DNA of 64,000 nucleotides. Origin: Levilactobacillus fujinensis. GTDB taxonomy: Bacteria > Bacillota > Bacilli > Lactobacillales > Lactobacillaceae. The DNA lies in the NCBI RefSeq assembly GCF_003946335.1, contig NZ_RHNX01000011.1:18878-82877 (forward strand). Reading direction: 5' to 3'. Under the pieces are notes generated by a model. The model had not been told where the DNA came from, did no database searches, and was given only the letters and a program-made list of their open reading frames with translations. Positions 45,906 to 54,569 of the stretch are shown piece by piece (position 1 is the stretch's first letter; each line of letters opens with the position of its first letter). A program made the translations under genes and the position numbers.

Positions 45906-47179
45906 AACGTGTCCCGTACGTCCAAGGTATCGTGTGGTTAATGGTCCTATTCGTGGTGCCCTTACCGCTGATTCAGGCGTTGGCACTGGGGTTACCAGCG
46001 ACCTATGCCAGTGAATCCTTGGCGATTCAGTGGGGGTCAATTGCTTACGTCTGGTTTTTAGCCGCTATTTACTTAAGTACGCGGCCAAAATGGTTGGATC
46101 GGTTGATTGGTTTGCCTAGTGTTTACTTTATTCATGGGATACTCAGCATATTTGCCATCAGTTTGGCTTACCTGCATAAGACGGGTACCCAGTCGTTTGG
46201 TCTGATCAAGCAGACTGGCGATTGGTCTTTTGACCTCTTCATGGGTCTTGCAATCTATTCACTTGTGTTTATGGCAGGCTGGTTGACGAACCGTAGTCGG
46301 CTGTTACGGCAGGTTAAGCGCCAGCTAGAACGGATTTTTCACCATGAGTTCTCCGTGTGGCTTCACCGTTTAAATTTGGTGGCAGTCCTATTGGTCTTCA
46401 TTCACGTCCAATTAATCAGTTACATCACAGCTATCACAGCGTACATTTGGTTATTTAATGGTTATACAGCAGTAGTTATGGGCCTGTATTTGTGGCAAAA
46501 GTATCGGCAGATTTGGCGACTTCCTCGTGCACGATTAGTAGCAACGCGCCGACTAACGACTAACTTTGTTGAACTGACCTTCCAGTTACGGCACCCCCAA
46601 CAATTAAAGGTGGCGGCTGGGGACTACGTTTTTTTAAAGTTCCCTGAAATTGCTGGGCTTCGGGAGCTGCATCCATTTTCCGTTGTCAATGCTGTCGATG
46701 ATTCTGGAATCGTCGTGCTAGCAATTCGTGGGGATGGCGACTTCACGCGGCAGGTTCAAACGGTGTCGGTAGGAAGTCAAGCACGACTGATGGGCGGTTA
46801 TGGCCGCTTCATGACGGTGCTGCAAGAACACCCCCACGACCGGTTGGTTTTGATTGGTGGCGGCAGTGGAATCGTGCCATTATTAGCGATTATTGCAGCC
46901 AAACCAGCAGTTAACGTTGACTTATACTACACGGCACACACAGTGGGACAACTGATTTATGCACAGGAACTACGGCGGCGAGCCAGTACGCAGTCACAGC
47001 TCAGCCTACACGTGCAAGCTAGCCGATTTGATGTTACACAAACGGTGGCGGGACTCAACTCGACTGCGACCATTTATCTGATTTCTGGACCAGCAGTCAT
47101 GGGGCGAACGTGGCAACGCGCACTTACCCAGCATGGAGTTGCGGCTAAAGATATGTATTACGAGGAATTTAATTGGTAG
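45899..47179 (+). CDS. ferric-reductase/NOX-like transmembrane flavohaem oxidoreductase
   Basis: 426 residues. Residues 1-210 hold about six membrane segments; two of them contain histidine pairs, H79/H93 and H156/H169, spaced 13-14 apart as in the two-haem core of ferric reductases and NADPH oxidases. Residues 215-426 form a ferredoxin-reductase-like unit: L-H-P-F-S-V near 259 (FAD), GGGSGIVPLLAI near 320 (NAD(P)H) and the C-terminal YYEEFNW. It should pass electrons from cytoplasmic NAD(P)H through FAD and two haems to the outside, where the FMN protein could receive them. Third gene of the operon. Confidence 0.88.
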   Translation: MLKRVPYVQGIVWLMVLFVVPLPLIQALALGLPATYASESLAIQWGSIAYVWFLAAIYLSTRPKWLDRLIGLPSVYFIHGILSIFAISLAYLHKTGTQSFGLIKQTGDWSFDLFMGLAIYSLVFMAGWLTNRSRLLRQVKRQLERIFHHEFSVWLHRLNLVAVLLVFIHVQLISYITAITAYIWLFNGYTAVVMGLYLWQKYRQIWRLPRARLVATRRLTTNFVELTFQLRHPQQLKVAAGDYVFLKFPEIAGLRELHPFSVVNAVDDSGIVVLAIRGDGDFTRQVQTVSVGSQARLMGGYGRFMTVLQEHPHDRLVLIGGGSGIVPLLAIIAAKPAVNVDLYYTAHTVGQLIYAQELRRRASTQSQLSLHVQASRFDVTQTVAGLNSTATIYLISGPAVMGRTWQRALTQHGVAAKDMYYEEFNW

Positions 47180-47349
47180 TGTCGATTATAAATATAGTTA
47201 TATTAAGCTGTGAAGGGCATTAGAGAACTCATTAGCCGGTACCAAAAGATTAAAAAACGTTAGCGATTGCTTCTAAATTTGAGTTTGAATGGTAATTTTC
47301 TTAAGTATCCACTAAACTGGCAATAGACTGGATAGAGGAGAAAACCACC

Positions 47350-47997
47350 ATGCGAAAACGTTGGGGAGTGTTGTTGGTCGTGCTGGGGTGTTTGGTGTGG
47401 GTCGGCATTTGGGGTAACGGGATTCAGACGTTAAAGACGTCGTCGGCTAGTGTGGCGAAGGCGGCGGGAATGCATTTACCGCTGGTAGGGCGACGAGAGA
47501 GTGCACATGCCACGCCAATCGAATCAATCGTGCAGCCACGTTCGTTGCAACGGACGTACTATTATCATTTCGCCAAGGGCGTCGATCCGGACTTCAAACC
47601 GCTCTTCGACAAGGCCATTTCGGTCTATAATGAGACGGGCATCGTGAACCTAGTGGCGGGGAAACCGACGACCTTTCAAAATGGACTGACCTTCTTCATT
47701 TACGAGAAGGAAATGCCACGGGCTAACTTTTTGGAGTTAGGCGAGGGGGGGCCGGAAATCAAACATGGTTTGAGCTATCGCACCCCGTCTCTAAACTTAG
47801 CACGAGCGGGTTTAAACGTGACTTACCCGGCTGGTCAAGAAACATCGGTCGCAATTCATAAGATTGGCCATGCTCTGGGCTTAGACCATAGCAAGGATCA
47901 TACTTCGGTCATGTATCCAATCGACCAGGGGCATATGAAATTGTCACCAGGTGATATTAAGGCGTTGAAATTAATTTACACGGGACAGATGAAATAG
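47350..47997 (+). CDS. matrixin-like (M10) protein with altered active site
   Basis: 215 residues with a signal anchor at about 5-24. The C-terminal ~140 residues look like a matrix-metalloprotease-type domain as seen in lactobacilli. The zinc site reads A-I-H-K-I-G-H-A-L-G-L-D-H at 168-180 with the Met-turn S-V-M-Y-P after it. The three zinc-binding histidines are kept, but the catalytic Glu of HExxH is Lys171. Without it the protein should not hydrolyse peptides in the normal way. ATG with GAGGAGAAAA. Confidence 0.8.
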   Translation: MRKRWGVLLVVLGCLVWVGIWGNGIQTLKTSSASVAKAAGMHLPLVGRRESAHATPIESIVQPRSLQRTYYYHFAKGVDPDFKPLFDKAISVYNETGIVNLVAGKPTTFQNGLTFFIYEKEMPRANFLELGEGGPEIKHGLSYRTPSLNLARAGLNVTYPAGQETSVAIHKIGHALGLDHSKDHTSVMYPIDQGHMKLSPGDIKALKLIYTGQMK

Positions 47998-48030
47998 CTC
48001 GGGCCAATGAGATAAGTGGGGGAATCACCT

Positions 48031-48090
48031 GCTGACTCAGTAGAACGACACGCCTGAGCCCATATCTGTGACGTAGTTGGTGTGAGACAG
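48031..48090 (+). repeat. dispersed intergenic repeat, end of hairpin module (copy O)
   Basis: GACTCAGTAGAACGACACGC, CTGAGCCCATATCTGTGACG: the right-hand end seen also in copy M, without the rest. Confidence 0.65.
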
Positions 48091-48115
48091 CATAACTTTC
48101 AATCTCGTAAACTAA

Positions 48116-48159
48116 AAGACACGTGATGACTTCCCAAAAGGGAAACCATCACGTGTCTT
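48116..48159. terminator. bidirectional terminator between the matrixin-like gene and adhP
   Basis: AAGACACGTGATG pairs with CATCACGTGTCTT; U-rich or A-rich on both sides, serving two converging genes. Confidence 0.88.
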
Positions 48160-48183
48160 ATTTTAAATCAGGTTAATTGAGAA

Positions 48184-49200
48184 TTACTTCGTGAAATCAA
48201 CAACCATCCGACCAACAATCGAGTTGTTCTTCATTTCATCAATGATGTCGTTAACTTCATCGAGGCGACGAGTCTTAACGATAGGGTGAACTTTACCTTC
48301 AGCACCGAATTGGAAGGTTTCAGCGAGGTCTTGACGAGTCCCAACTAAGGAACCACGAACAGAAATACCATCCAGAACAGTCTTAGCAATGTTCAATTCC
48401 ATATCACCTTGAGGAAGGGCAACGGCAACTAACTTGCCATCTGGCTTCAAAGCGTTAACGGACTGGGTGAAGGCATCTTTGGTAACGGCGGTAACTTGTG
48501 CGTTATCAACACCGCCAACCTTCTTTTGAATTTGTTCAGCAACATCACCATCATGACGGTTGATTAAGATTTCAGCGCCGTCCTTCTTAGCAGCAGCTAA
48601 TTTGTCAGGGTTACCATCAACGGCGATAACGTGAGCACCGAAGACGTTGTGGGCGTATTGAATGGCTAAGTTACCCAAACCACCGGCACCAACAACTTCA
48701 ACCCATTGACCTGGCTTCGTTTCGCCGACCTTCAAAGCCTTGTACATGGTAACACCGGCACAAGTCAGGGAAGTTGCTTCAACTGGATCCAAACCTTCTG
48801 GAACCTTAACGGCGTAGTTGGCATCAACGATACATTCTTCAGCCATGGCACCATCAACAGTGAACCCAGAGTTCTTCACGTTACGGCAAAGGGTTTCACG
48901 ACCGGACAGGCAGTATTCACAGTGGCCACAGCCCTTGAAGAACCAAGCGACAGAGACACGGTCACCAATCTTTAAGTTTTCAACATCGTCGGCAACTTGG
49001 ATAACTTTACCAACACCTTCATGACCAATGATCCGGCCTGGTTGCTTTCCGAAGTCACCAGCGGCAACGTGTAAATCGGTGTGACAAAGGCCACAATATT
49101 CCATCTTAACTAAAGCTTCACCGTGGGTAATGGGGCGAAGTGTAACGTCCTTAATGTCTACGTAACCATCAACTGAATCGCGAATAACTGCTGCTTTCAT
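48184..49200 (-). CDS. adhP: zinc-dependent alcohol dehydrogenase
   Basis: 338 residues. Catalytic zinc ligands C-G-L-C-H near residue 38 and G-H-E near 60; structural zinc cysteines in [15 protein letters not shown] at about 90-104; Rossmann motif [13 protein letters not shown] near 171, followed by VDGNPDK at the acidic end that favours NAD over NADP. Reduces acetaldehyde or other aldehydes in mixed-acid/hetero-fermentation. Start at ATG 49200 with AAGGGGAA; the open frame continues to 49254 without a ribosome binding site. A cre-like palindrome lies about 210 bases upstream. Confidence 0.95.
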   Translation of the reverse strand: MKAAVIRDSVDGYVDIKDVTLRPITHGEALVKMEYCGLCHTDLHVAAGDFGKQPGRIIGHEGVGKVIQVADDVENLKIGDRVSVAWFFKGCGHCEYCLSGRETLCRNVKNSGFTVDGAMAEECIVDANYAVKVPEGLDPVEATSLTCAGVTMYKALKVGETKPGQWVEVVGAGGLGNLAIQYAHNVFGAHVIAVDGNPDKLAAAKKDGAEILINRHDGDVAEQIQKKVGGVDNAQVTAVTKDAFTQSVNALKPDGKLVAVALPQGDMELNIAKTVLDGISVRGSLVGTRQDLAETFQFGAEGKVHPIVKTRRLDEVNDIIDEMKNNSIVGRMVVDFTK

Positions 49201-49410
49201 GAAAAATTCCCCTTTTCTATATTGTCTACAAGACCTAGTATACTTAATCCCCAAATAAATTCAAGTGAAAATTTGAACAATTCGAGAATTAATTGTTATA
49301 GTCCATAATAACCCTTCTTATCTTAACGGGCTTAGAATGCTAATTAGAGTTGCTTACTAATGTGAAGTAAGTATATAGAAGCCCTTTCAAAAGCAACTGT
49401 TTCAATAGAA

Positions 49411-49424
49411 TACAACCGGTTGCA
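49411..49424. promoter_or_regulatory. candidate cre (CcpA) site upstream of adhP
   Basis: TACAACCGGTTGCA differs at one position from TGNAANCGNTNNCA and is centred on the palindrome CAACCGGTTG. It lies between the divergent adhP and response-regulator genes. Confidence 0.4.
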
Positions 49425-49617
49425 ATTTCATAAAATTAGAGTGACCCCCGTTTGGATTCTTTACATAAGTGATAAATATGAGAGAGCTGTCGGTTTTCGC
49501 ATACAATTATGAGAAAATATGATAAAATTAAATGTTGAAATGAATATCGGACGGTCACAGTCGGTGAGGTTTAACCGAAAGCGACCGCAGCTAATTAGCC
49601 AGAGGAGTTAAAACGCA

Positions 49618-50304
49618 ATGAGTCGAATTTTAATTATTGAAGACGAAAAAAATCTCGCTCGTTTTGTCGAGCTTGAGTTGAAGCATGAAGGGTATGAGAC
49701 CGATGTGCAGTTTAATGGGCGGACCGGTTTGGAGGCAGCGTTGTCGCAAGATTTCGATGTCATTTTGCTAGATTTAATGTTGCCAGAACTCAATGGCATC
49801 GAAGTTGCTCGGCGGGTGCGTGAAGTTAAGAGCACGCCGATCATCATGATGACTGCTAGAGATTCCGTGATCGACCGCGTTTCTGGGTTAGACCATGGTG
49901 CCGATGATTATATTGTTAAGCCGTTTGCCATCGAAGAATTGCTCGCTCGTGTTCGGGCACTGCTGCGACGGATTCATTTGGAGGGCGAACAGAAGAACAC
50001 GAAGCAAACGACCGTGAAGTTTAAGGACTTAACGATTGAAAAGGAAAACCGGATTGTTCGGCGGGGTGATGAAGTCATCAACCTGACAAAACGGGAATAT
50101 GAACTACTCTTGGCCTTAATGGAAAATATTAACGTTGTTTTGGCGCGAGATGTGCTGCTGACTAAGGTTTGGGGTTACGAGTCCGAAGTTGAAACGAACG
50201 TGGTGGACGTTTACGTACGTTACTTACGGAATAAAATTGACGTGCCGGGCCAAAAGAGTTATATCCAGACGGTTCGGGGCACAGGGTACGTGATGCGTTC
50301 GTGA
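49618..50304 (+). CDS. arlR: OmpR-family response regulator, ArlR/CovR-like
   Basis: 228 residues. Receiver domain with acidic pocket E8/D9, phosphoacceptor Asp52 in LLDLMLP, T79 in M-T-A-R and K101 in V-K-P-F. The DNA-binding winged helix fills residues 130-226 (LTKREYELLLALMEN, VDVYVRYLRNKID, RGTGYVM). Closest in character to ArlR of staphylococci. ATG with AGAGGAG. The stop overlaps the kinase start by one codon step. A leader stem-loop lies at 49551-49590. Confidence 0.93.
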   Translation: MSRILIIEDEKNLARFVELELKHEGYETDVQFNGRTGLEAALSQDFDVILLDLMLPELNGIEVARRVREVKSTPIIMMTARDSVIDRVSGLDHGADDYIVKPFAIEELLARVRALLRRIHLEGEQKNTKQTTVKFKDLTIEKENRIVRRGDEVINLTKREYELLLALMENINVVLARDVLLTKVWGYESEVETNVVDVYVRYLRNKIDVPGQKSYIQTVRGTGYVMRS

Positions 50305-51932
50305 AATCGCCCGAAATTGATTTAGCGGCAGATGAGGAGACACCAAAAGAATCTAAGGGGTTCCGCTTTTCCGTTAAGTGGGAGTGGGCTCTGTCCACCG
50401 CTTTCGGCGTCCTAGTCATTTTCGCGGTCATTGTGTTGCTGATTTTTAATAGTTTCATGACAGTTCTCATGCGGCAGGAAAAAACGCACGTGGGAGATAC
50501 GTTAAATGTGGTGGTTGAGAAGCTGAATACCCAAAAGGAACCGCTGACAGGTGTGGCAGTGAATAATCTGTTACGGCCGAAGGCAGTTTTGAACGAGGAG
50601 AAGAAACCGGCAGCACCCTATACCAATGCGGTAATTACCAGTCTTGCTCGCGATAGCCAAACGGTAACTGTGTATGACCAGAGTGGGAATCCGCTCTTTA
50701 CTACGCGGCAGGGGGCAATTCAGTTCAAACGGACCAAGCAACAAAGCATTCAGACCCAAATGATTGCGCACCAAAAGAGCTTGGTTGGGCGAACACCAAT
50801 TCGTTCGAAACAGGGGAATGCCATCATTGGGTACGTTCAGGTTACGGATAATCTACGTGATTACCGGGCTACTCAGGTCAAGCTACTTCAGATCGAAGTG
50901 GTGCTTGGCCTCATGGCAGCTTTAGCAGCAGCGGTGTTGAGCTATATTTTAGCCACTTTTCTGTTGCGACCGGTGGAGGCAATTCGGGAAACGATTCATG
51001 CTGTGCGTGAGGATCCACAAACGGACGTACGGGTGCCCGAGATGCATCATCAAGATGAGTTGAGTGACCTGGGTCTGCTATTTAACAGTATGTTGGATAC
51101 CACCCAGCGTTATATGGATCAACAACAGCAATTTGTGGAGGATGTCTCTCATGAATTGCGGACGCCGGTGGCCATCATTCAGGGACACATGGAGATGCTG
51201 GACCGGTGGGGCAAGGATGACCCAGAGGTGTTGAACGAGTCGATCAAGGCTTCTCTACAGGAAACTAAGCGAATGCAGAGCTTAGTTCAAGAGATGTTAG
51301 ACTTGCAACGAGCCGAACAGATCGAAGTGAACTATACCAATGAAGTTTCTGATGTCACGGAAGTCGTGACGCAGGTCTATGATAACTTCAAGATGATTCA
51401 TCCGGACTACCTGTTTATTCTGGATGACGATGTCCATCAGCCGATTCAAGCACAAATCTATCGAAACCATCTGGAGCAAATCTTAATTATTCTGTTGGAC
51501 AATGCGGTGAAATATTCGCAGAAGCGTAAAGAGGTCCACTTATCATATGAGAGTGATTCCCGCAATATTGAGATTGCCGTTCAGGACTTTGGTGAAGGAA
51601 TTTCGCAGGAGAACCGCGACCGCGTCTTTAACCGCTTCTATCGGGTAGATAAGGCCCGTTCACGGACTAAGGGGGGCAATGGCCTGGGTCTAGCGATTGC
51701 CAAGCGTCTGATTGAAGCCTATCATGGGCACATTACCATTGAGAGTGCCTTGGGTCATGGGTCAGTCTTCCGTATTTCCCTGCCAATTTTAGCAGATGCC
51801 GATGCAAAGATTCTCAATAAGAAAAAAGAACAAGCCCAAGCGGCGAATGAAATTACCGGTATTCAGTCAGAATTGTTAGTAAACGATTCGCAAAAGAAGT
51901 CGACCGATAATTCTCAAGAACACACGGATTAA
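50301..51932 (+). CDS. arlS: sensor histidine kinase, ArlS-like
   Basis: 543 residues. Two membrane segments (about 28-55 and 196-220) enclose an extracellular sensor of ~140 residues; a HAMP domain follows at 218-270, then HisKA with the phosphorylated His284 in DVSHELRTPV, and HATPase with N-box ILLDNAVKYS near 395, G1 DFGEGIS near 430 and G2 GNGLGLAIAKRL near 458. A 50-residue polar tail follows the kinase. GTG start overlapping the arlR stop. Signal unknown. Confidence 0.94.
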   Translation: MKSPEIDLAADEETPKESKGFRFSVKWEWALSTAFGVLVIFAVIVLLIFNSFMTVLMRQEKTHVGDTLNVVVEKLNTQKEPLTGVAVNNLLRPKAVLNEEKKPAAPYTNAVITSLARDSQTVTVYDQSGNPLFTTRQGAIQFKRTKQQSIQTQMIAHQKSLVGRTPIRSKQGNAIIGYVQVTDNLRDYRATQVKLLQIEVVLGLMAALAAAVLSYILATFLLRPVEAIRETIHAVREDPQTDVRVPEMHHQDELSDLGLLFNSMLDTTQRYMDQQQQFVEDVSHELRTPVAIIQGHMEMLDRWGKDDPEVLNESIKASLQETKRMQSLVQEMLDLQRAEQIEVNYTNEVSDVTEVVTQVYDNFKMIHPDYLFILDDDVHQPIQAQIYRNHLEQILIILLDNAVKYSQKRKEVHLSYESDSRNIEIAVQDFGEGISQENRDRVFNRFYRVDKARSRTKGGNGLGLAIAKRLIEAYHGHITIESALGHGSVFRISLPILADADAKILNKKKEQAQAANEITGIQSELLVNDSQKKSTDNSQEHTD

Positions 51933-51946
51933 AGTACAATAATCAA

Positions 51947-51994
51947 GGCGTCACCGACTCTTCTCATTAGGAGAAAATTCGGTGGCGCCTTTTT
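51947..51994 (+). terminator. terminator of the two-component operon
   Basis: GGCGTCACCGA pairs with TTCGGTGGCGCC, then TTTTT. Confidence 0.9.
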
Positions 51995-51998
51995 GGGG

Positions 51999-52054
51999 TT
52001 GACAACTTTTATAAAATTAGTTATTCTATGGTAACTACTTAGTTACTTGAGTAA
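51999..52054 (+). promoter_or_regulatory. promoter and palindromes before the YxeA-family gene
   Basis: TTGACA (51999-52004), 17-base spacer, TATTCT (52022-52027). At the expected transcription start lie two palindromes, GTAACTA-CT-TAGTTAC (52031-52046) and TTACT-TG-AGTAA (52043-52054), a plausible operator or leader hairpin. Confidence 0.6.
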
Positions 52055-52078
52055 TTAACCAATGCAGAGGAGCTTATT

Positions 52079-52483
52079 ATGAAAATTTTGGGGAAGTTTT
52101 TATCAGTAATCGGTGTTTTAGTAGTATTAGCAGGAGTGGGAGCAATTGTATTACCCAATATGACGAGAAATAAGCATTCTGAGTTAGCGATGGCCTTGGA
52201 TAATGTGAATCCAATGGTTAAAGCAGAGACGGTCTACGCGTCAACAAATGCCAAACCGGTGCGACATTTTATTGGTGGTGGTGGCGAAGATGAGTACACC
52301 TATCAATTGCTAACCTACAATTCGGCGGGAAAGTCACGAACGTTAACGTTTGATTCTCAGTGGCGTTTGAAACCACAGAAGTTTTTGAAGATTTCAACGA
52401 AGGGACAGAATGTAGAGTCCTGGGGTGCAATTGGCAGAGAGTCGGTTCCAAGCGGCGTTCGGCAGAGCCTGATGATGGTATAA
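52079..52483 (+). CDS. YxeA-family (DUF1093) small exported protein
   Basis: 134 residues. N-terminal hydrophobic segment (about 8-28) as signal or anchor, then a ~100-residue soluble domain whose D-E-Y-T-Y-Q-L-L-T-Y-N and L-K-I-S-T-K-G-Q-N-V-E-S-W stretches fit the YxeA family. Members are exported and found near stress and two-component genes; biochemical role unknown. ATG with GAGGAGC. Own promoter and terminator. Confidence 0.8.
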   Translation: MKILGKFLSVIGVLVVLAGVGAIVLPNMTRNKHSELAMALDNVNPMVKAETVYASTNAKPVRHFIGGGGEDEYTYQLLTYNSAGKSRTLTFDSQWRLKPQKFLKISTKGQNVESWGAIGRESVPSGVRQSLMMV

Positions 52484-52497
52484 CGGGATAGATTAAA

Positions 52498-52545
52498 AAT
52501 AGCGGTGGCAGTGATCGATTGAGGTTGCTGGCACCGCTATTGATT
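52498..52545 (+). terminator. terminator of the YxeA-family gene
   Basis: AATAGCGGTG pairs with CACCGCTATT with a further CAG/CTG pairing inside. Confidence 0.85.
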
Positions 52546-52626
52546 TATCAGAATATTGTAGCCTACAAACGACCGGCAGTGGGGTGCTGAGTGGTTACGT
52601 GCTAGCTACAATTGGGGAACACTGCT

Positions 52627-52700
52627 GGCGTAAGCAAGTAGAACCTCTGGCAGTCAGAGGGTGACTAGTTTTATTTCGTGGTGACAATCCTTGCTACCAC
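52627..52700 (+). repeat. dispersed intergenic repeat, diverged 3' module (copy P1)
   Basis: GCAAGTAGAACCTCTGGCAG and CGTGGTGACAATCCTTGCTA resemble the 3' module in plus orientation, facing the full copy that begins 43 bases later. Confidence 0.55.
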
Positions 52701-52734
52701 GAATATCACGTGGCTAGTTTGATTTTTAATTTCT

Positions 52735-52742
52735 GTAAGTAA
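52735..52742. repeat. left target-site duplication of the 52.7 kb element
   Basis: GTAAGTAA, repeated exactly at 53042-53049. Confidence 0.7.
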
Positions 52743-53041
52743 CTAAAGGGTGAAAGCCAAAATTTTTGCGTTACTCTTGCGACAGTAAGGATTATCACGG
52801 CTAAATTAGTGAAAACAGCCGCACTCCGGCTCTAATTGTACATGTCAATTTCAATCACTGAATCCCAAGTGGTCGCTAAAGTTTAAGCATAATTCAGCAG
52901 CGTTCCTAGCGGCATAATCCATGTTGCCTCAGACCAACTACGTCAGCCGGTAAGGCGATAGTTGGACAACGTTGCCTAATTTTAGACCGAGTATCGTTGT
53001 GACAACGGTCATAATGTGTGTTTCGGGACTTTCAACCTTCA
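52743..53041 (-). mobile_element. MITE-like element, complete copy, inverted (copy P2)
   Basis: A 299-bp non-coding element. Left end CTAAAGGGTGAAAGCC; right end read inward is TGAAGGTTGAAAGTCC, matching at 13 of 16 positions when the flanking G is counted. Flanked by exact GTAAGTAA repeats. Both outer modules match copy F, but the centre differs: the AGATATGG/CTTGAAG part is replaced by another hairpin (CCAACTA..TAGTTGG, about 52933-52963). So the family is modular. Confidence 0.78.
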
Positions 53042-53049
53042 GTAAGTAA
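53042..53049. repeat. right target-site duplication of the 52.7 kb element
   Basis: GTAAGTAA, identical to 52735-52742. Confidence 0.7.
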
Positions 53050-53053
53050 GTAC

Positions 53054-53087
53054 AAAAAAAGGCAGCCCGATTGCCCCCGGACTGCCT
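53054..53087 (-). terminator. terminator of yidC
   Basis: On the minus strand GGCAGTCC pairs with GGGCTGCC and is followed by seven T. Confidence 0.88.
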
Positions 53088-53100
53088 AAAGTTTCATAGT

Positions 53101-54012
53101 TTATTTATGATGTTGCTGCTTACCCGCGTTACGGTTGCGGTTCTTTTGACTCGTTTTTTGAACACTCGCTTGCTTAGCGGCTGGCGTGACAGGTTTAGAA
53201 ATAACAGGTTGAACAGGAGCGGGTTGACTCTTCATCTTTTCGGTGATTTCTTTACGAATCCGTGGTCGGTAGAAGTTAATGATCAACGTTTGTAGGCAAG
53301 CGAATAACCCACCAACGAAGAAGTACAGGCCCAGTCCAGCGGGTGAACTGATTGTGAAGAACAGAATCATTACTGGAGAAAGGAAGAGCGTGAAGCGCAT
53401 CTGCTTCTTCTGTTCTTCGGGCATTCCCAATAAGGACAGGTAACCTTGTAATAAATAAGACAGGAAGGATAAAACGGCCAGAATCCAACTAGAATGTCCC
53501 AGTGGAATCGTGAAGAAGACGGCTTTAGATAGTTCTGGTGAATACCGAATAGCGGCATACAGAGCAGCGAAGATAGGCATTTGAATCAACAGTGGCAGAC
53601 AACCGATCCCACCAGTCATACTGATCCCGTTGTTCCGGTAGAGTGCCATCATGGCTTGACTAGCAGCCTGTTGTTCTTCCTGTGTTTTGGCAGCCTTTTG
53701 TTGTTTTTGTAAGGCAGTCATTTGTGGCCGAATCATGGAGACCTTTTCTTGCTGTACCGTAGCGTCACGCATTTGCTTAACCATGATTGGCAGCAAGACC
53801 ATCCGCACGATTACGGTCAAGATGATGATGGCCCAACCATAACTGCCACCAAAGATATTGGCCAGCCAGTCCATCACGTGTTGCCCGGGAATGGCTAAGT
53901 AGTCATAGACGAAGCCGTAGGGTTTACCGTTTTTTGTCTGCACACAGCCACTTAAAATCAGTGCCAGTGCCGCCAAAGCTGCGGTAACCGAAACTCTTTT
54001 GGAGATTTTCAT
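53101..54012 (-). CDS. yidC: membrane protein insertase YidC/Oxa1 (lipoprotein)
   Basis: 303 residues. Signal peptide with lipobox L-S-G-C at 20-23, so the N-terminus should be lipidated at Cys23. Five membrane segments follow, with the cytoplasmic hairpin between the first two (about 95-145) and the hydrophilic-groove Arg in VRMVLLPIMVKQM near 75. The C-terminal ~50 residues are Lys/Arg/Gln-rich, the ribosome-binding tail typical of YidC2. Start at ATG 54012 after AAAGGGG; the longer frame to 54117 would bury the signal peptide. Confidence 0.94.
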   Translation of the reverse strand: MKISKRVSVTAALAALALILSGCVQTKNGKPYGFVYDYLAIPGQHVMDWLANIFGGSYGWAIIILTVIVRMVLLPIMVKQMRDATVQQEKVSMIRPQMTALQKQQKAAKTQEEQQAASQAMMALYRNNGISMTGGIGCLPLLIQMPIFAALYAAIRYSPELSKAVFFTIPLGHSSWILAVLSFLSYLLQGYLSLLGMPEEQKKQMRFTLFLSPVMILFFTISSPAGLGLYFFVGGLFACLQTLIINFYRPRIRKEITEKMKSQPAPVQPVISKPVTPAAKQASVQKTSQKNRNRNAGKQQHHK

Positions 54013-54113
54013 TTTTATTTTGAACCCCTTTAGATAGCATGTAGAGCGTAGACGCCCCCAAACGACCAAATTGCCGTTAACATCAAACATCTTACTTGAT
54101 TTGACGGGCTTTT

Positions 54114-54386
54114 TCAAATAATAATCCGAAAATCACTAAAGTGATGCGTAGGACTGTACGTGACGTCTAAATCGGTAATGACCACCCAAGGCGTCGTTTC
54201 TTGACGAAGTTGCTTAATAAATGTGGTCAATTGGTCGGGGTCGCCACTAGCGACAATGGCGACCTGACCGCTAGGAAGATTCTTGACGGTACCGGTGATA
54301 GCCAGCTGCTTGGCTAAACGGGTAGTTGACCAGCGAAAGCCAACGCCCTGTACCTGACCAGTGACCAGAATTTTTTTGGTTTCCAA
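54114..54386 (-). CDS. acyP: acylphosphatase
   Basis: 90 residues. The active-site signature is V-Q-G-V-G-F-R-W near residues 13-20 (catalytic Arg19), with the conserved Asn in TGTVKNLPSGQV near 37. Hydrolyses acyl phosphates such as acetyl phosphate in the cytoplasm. ATG with AAGGAGG. yidC lies 100 bases downstream on the same strand, probably one transcript, as commonly found in lactobacilli. Confidence 0.95.
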   Translation of the reverse strand: METKKILVTGQVQGVGFRWSTTRLAKQLAITGTVKNLPSGQVAIVASGDPDQLTTFIKQLRQETTPWVVITDLDVTYSPTHHFSDFRIII

Positions 54387-54569
54387 TTGGCGACCTCCTT
54401 GACTGATAAAAGTTTTAGGTCAATCATAACGCGTAGGTCCCAGTCTTGCCTAGTAGTATGGTAAGATTAGAATGAAAATGGAACAGAAAAACGTGTCGCC
54501 AGTTTGGGGCATCCATAATGAGTTTTTTGAAATCAACCAATATTAAATTCGAGATGGGAGTCATCACTA

